Positions 14,881-16,283 of a DNA stretch of 16,283 nucleotides are shown here, in pieces. The stretch spans positions 1-16,283 of the forward strand of contig CALLKH010000430.1 in assembly GCA_938008425.1 (NCBI GenBank). The letters are read 5' to 3'. The DNA comes from an uncultured Planctomycetaceae bacterium (GTDB taxonomy: Bacteria > Planctomycetota > Phycisphaerae > UBA1845 > UTPLA1). Position 1 is the first letter of the stretch. The number at the start of each line of letters is the position of its first letter. The position numbers and the translations under genes were made by a program. The notes beneath the pieces were generated by a model. That model ran no database searches, was not told the origin of the DNA, and saw only the letters and a list, made by a program, of their open reading frames with translations.

Positions 14881-15843
14881 ATTTCACTCACCCCAGACCA
14901 CATCGGCCAGATCAACGCCCTGCTCGCCGCCTTCACCTGGGCGTTCGCGCTCATCTTTTTCAAGCTCACCGAGGGGCACTACCACCCACTGGCGATGAAC
15001 CTTTTCAAGAACATCCTCGGCGTGTTGCTCTTGCTCGTGACCATCCCCCTCTTCGGCGAGACCTGGGCCGAGCTGCGCGAGCACCCGGTCGAGGAGGCGT
15101 ACATCCTGCTCATCAGCGGCTTTCTCGGCATCGCGCTGGCGGACACTGTCTTCTTCTACAGCCTGAACATGATCGGCGTGAGCCTCTTCGCCATCGTCGA
15201 TTGCACCTACAGCCCCATCGTGCTGCTCGTCTCGTGGATGATGATCAGCGAGACGCTGGCGCTGCCCCACTATGTCGGCGGAGCGCTCATTCTGAGCGCC
15301 GTGTTCATTTCCACACGCCACCCGCCGCCGGCCGGGCGGACGCGCAGGCAGATCGTCGTCGGCATGCTGCTCGGCGTGTTCTCGATTTCGCTCATGGCGG
15401 TGGGAATCGTGATGGCCAAGCCGGTGCTGGCAGTCGCCAATTATCCGCTCATGTGGGCGGTGGCGATTCGCATGAGTGCCGGAACGGTGTCGCTGGCGGC
15501 CATGATTCTCGCCTCGCCCAAGCGGCGGGAGATGCTGCAGGTCTTCCGGCCCTCGAAACTCTGGTGGTATCTCATTCCGGGCTCTTTTCTCGGGGCGTAT
15601 CTCTCGATGATCTTCTGGGTGGCGGGGTTCAAGTACACCGGGGCATCGGTGGCGGCGGTGCTGAACCAGACGTCGATGATCTTCGCGATCATCCTCGCCG
15701 TCCTGATCCTGAAGGAAAAGATGACCGGCCGAAAGCTGGCGGCCGTTCTGCTGGCGGCCGCGGGCGTGGTGACGATCACGCTGGGGCCGGATTACCTCGC
15801 CGACCTGGCGGCCGAGGCGAGAATGGCCGGGCGCTTGCAATAA
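14881..15843 (+). CDS. EamA/DMT-family membrane transporter, probable ATT start
   Basis: This protein of about 320 residues has ten hydrophobic segments arranged as two EamA halves (roughly 8-146 and 157-302), the fold of drug/metabolite exporters. Typical end-of-half signatures are visible: S-W-M-M-I-S-E-T-L-A-L-P-H-Y-V-G-G-A (118-135) in the first, and I-L-A-V-L-I-L-K-E-K-M-T-G-R-K-L-A-A (271-288) in the second. The substrate cannot be inferred. No in-frame ATG occurs before residue 39, which lies inside the first half. The codon at 14881 is ATT, eight bases after a perfect AAGGAG (14867-14872), and the protein begins right before the first helix, so I place the start there. In-frame TTG codons exist farther upstream (14617 and near 14740) but would add unrelated sequence. 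A base error turning ATG into ATT is the main alternative. Confidence 0.87.
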   Translation: MSLTPDHIGQINALLAAFTWAFALIFFKLTEGHYHPLAMNLFKNILGVLLLLVTIPLFGETWAELREHPVEEAYILLISGFLGIALADTVFFYSLNMIGVSLFAIVDCTYSPIVLLVSWMMISETLALPHYVGGALILSAVFISTRHPPPAGRTRRQIVVGMLLGVFSISLMAVGIVMAKPVLAVANYPLMWAVAIRMSAGTVSLAAMILASPKRREMLQVFRPSKLWWYLIPGSFLGAYLSMIFWVAGFKYTGASVAAVLNQTSMIFAIILAVLILKEKMTGRKLAAVLLAAAGVVTITLGPDYLADLAAEARMAGRLQ

Positions 15844-15937
15844 CGCGATTTCACCCGGCGGAATGCAGAGAGCCGGTTCAACGCGGAAGCGCGCCAGAAG
15901 ATACGACGAAAACCGGGTTTGCGCCGATATAAGCGGA

Positions 15938-16283
15938 ATGAGCGCCATTCGGCACACATTTCGCCGACGGTTCGCCGCCCGCTGGGTGGCATTCATCGCG
16001 ATCCCTCTCGCGGCCGTCGGTGTGGCGGCCATCTGGTCGTACACCGTTGACGACGCGTTTATTGTCCTTCGATACGCGCGAAACCTGCTCGACGGCCGCG
16101 GCGCGGTCTTCAACCCCGGCGAACGCGTCGAGGGATGCACGAGCCCGCTCTGGCTCGCCCTCACCACGGCAGCCATGCTGATGCCGATCGCACCGGAATC
16201 GGCGGTCAAGCTGATCAGCCTCGCCGGCGTGGGATGCCTGGTGGCGGCGGCCGCCTCGCGCTGGCGACGAACGCCCTTCGTCG
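15938..16283 (+). CDS. GT-C family membrane glycosyltransferase, N-terminal part (cut by window end)
   Basis: The frame runs open from ATG 15938 to the end of the window (115 codons). After a basic start (H-T-F-R-R-R-F) a first membrane helix spans about 17-33. It is followed by Y-T-V-D-D-A-F-I-V-L-R-Y-A-R-N-L (35-50), then F-N-P-G-E-R-V-E-G-C-T-S-P-L-W. This block is characteristic of GT39/ArnT-like and arabinofuranosyltransferase-like enzymes, in which an acidic pair (here Asp38-Asp39) in the first periplasmic loop is catalytic. Such enzymes take sugars from polyprenyl-phosphate donors at the outer face of the membrane. A second hydrophobic segment follows at about 70-85. Acceptor and sugar cannot be told. 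No strong ribosome-binding site is visible, but TATAAG lies only a few bases upstream (15928-15933). The gene follows the EamA gene by 94 bases on the same strand. Confidence 0.82.
   Translation, partial: MSAIRHTFRRRFAARWVAFIAIPLAAVGVAAIWSYTVDDAFIVLRYARNLLDGRGAVFNPGERVEGCTSPLWLALTTAAMLMPIAPESAVKLISLAGVGCLVAAAASRWRRTPFV

Noticed and set aside
14585..14887. Minus-strand 100-residue frame with a repeated G-D-x-V-Q-P
   Set aside because: The peptide repeat is just the direct DNA repeat read in translation; no start signal or family match.
14884..16209. Long minus-strand open frame opposite the EamA and GT-C genes (441 residues)
   Set aside because: It covers two recognisable plus-strand genes, is low-complexity (His, Arg, Glu, Gln) and has no motif.
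1..16283. CRISPR arrays, tRNA/rRNA genes, insertion sequences, prophage or toxin-antitoxin genes
   Set aside because: Looked for by eye on both strands; no regularly spaced identical repeats, no cloverleaf with a T-loop motif, and no transposase, integrase or toxin motifs.

Overview
The window looks like chromosomal DNA from a Planctomycetota bacterium, probably of the Phycisphaerae type. The evidence is high GC content; a PEP-CTERM secreted protein; a secreted repeat protein ending in a cysteine-framed dockerin-like tail; and an ECF sigma factor of the planctomycete 'Sig-70_X6' type directly upstream of a membrane Ser/Thr kinase with TPR repeats. No species can be named from the sequence alone. 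I see no tRNA, rRNA, CRISPR, transposase, integrase or phage gene.

Layout. Positions 2-928 (+): the C-terminal end of an AsmA-like envelope protein cut by the window edge. 1275-1982 (+): a small exported PEP-CTERM protein, with a candidate promoter and operator-like palindrome upstream and a near-perfect intrinsic terminator downstream (2047-2076). 2199-4355 (+): a ClC anion channel/transporter fused to two CBS domains and a TrkA-C/RCK-C domain. 4399-5412 (-): a DHH/DHHA1 phosphoesterase of the NrnA type. 5413-5881: a long spacer rich in inverted repeats, with minus-strand terminator signatures and a good plus-strand promoter. 5882-6676 (-): a membrane-anchored GT2 polyprenyl-phosphate sugar synthase (DPM1-like). 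7166-9466 (+): a secreted beta-propeller-like protein of about 14 repeats plus the dockerin-like tail. 9811-13141 (-): the kinase and sigma-factor operon. 13257-14537 (+): an exported or lipoprotein-like protein divergent from the sigma gene. 14881-15843 (+): an EamA/DMT transporter that appears to start at ATT. 15938 to the end (+): the N-terminus of a GT-C membrane glycosyltransferase.

How the genes may work together. The clearest functional unit is the sigma factor and kinase pair (16 bp apart, same strand, sigma first). It probably links a phosphorylation signal at the membrane to transcription, and the divergent secreted protein at 13257 shares its control region. The GT2 enzyme makes lipid-linked sugar donors, and the GT-C enzyme at the right edge belongs to a class that often uses such donors, though they are 9 kb apart. 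The remaining genes look like independent transcription units.

I did not find a clear new multi-gene system. The items most worth a second look are the structured spacer at 5552-5758, the ATT start with an ideal ribosome-binding site at 14881, the apparently leaderless sigma mRNA, the 14-unit (2 x 7) repeat protein, and the altered filter motifs of the ClC protein.
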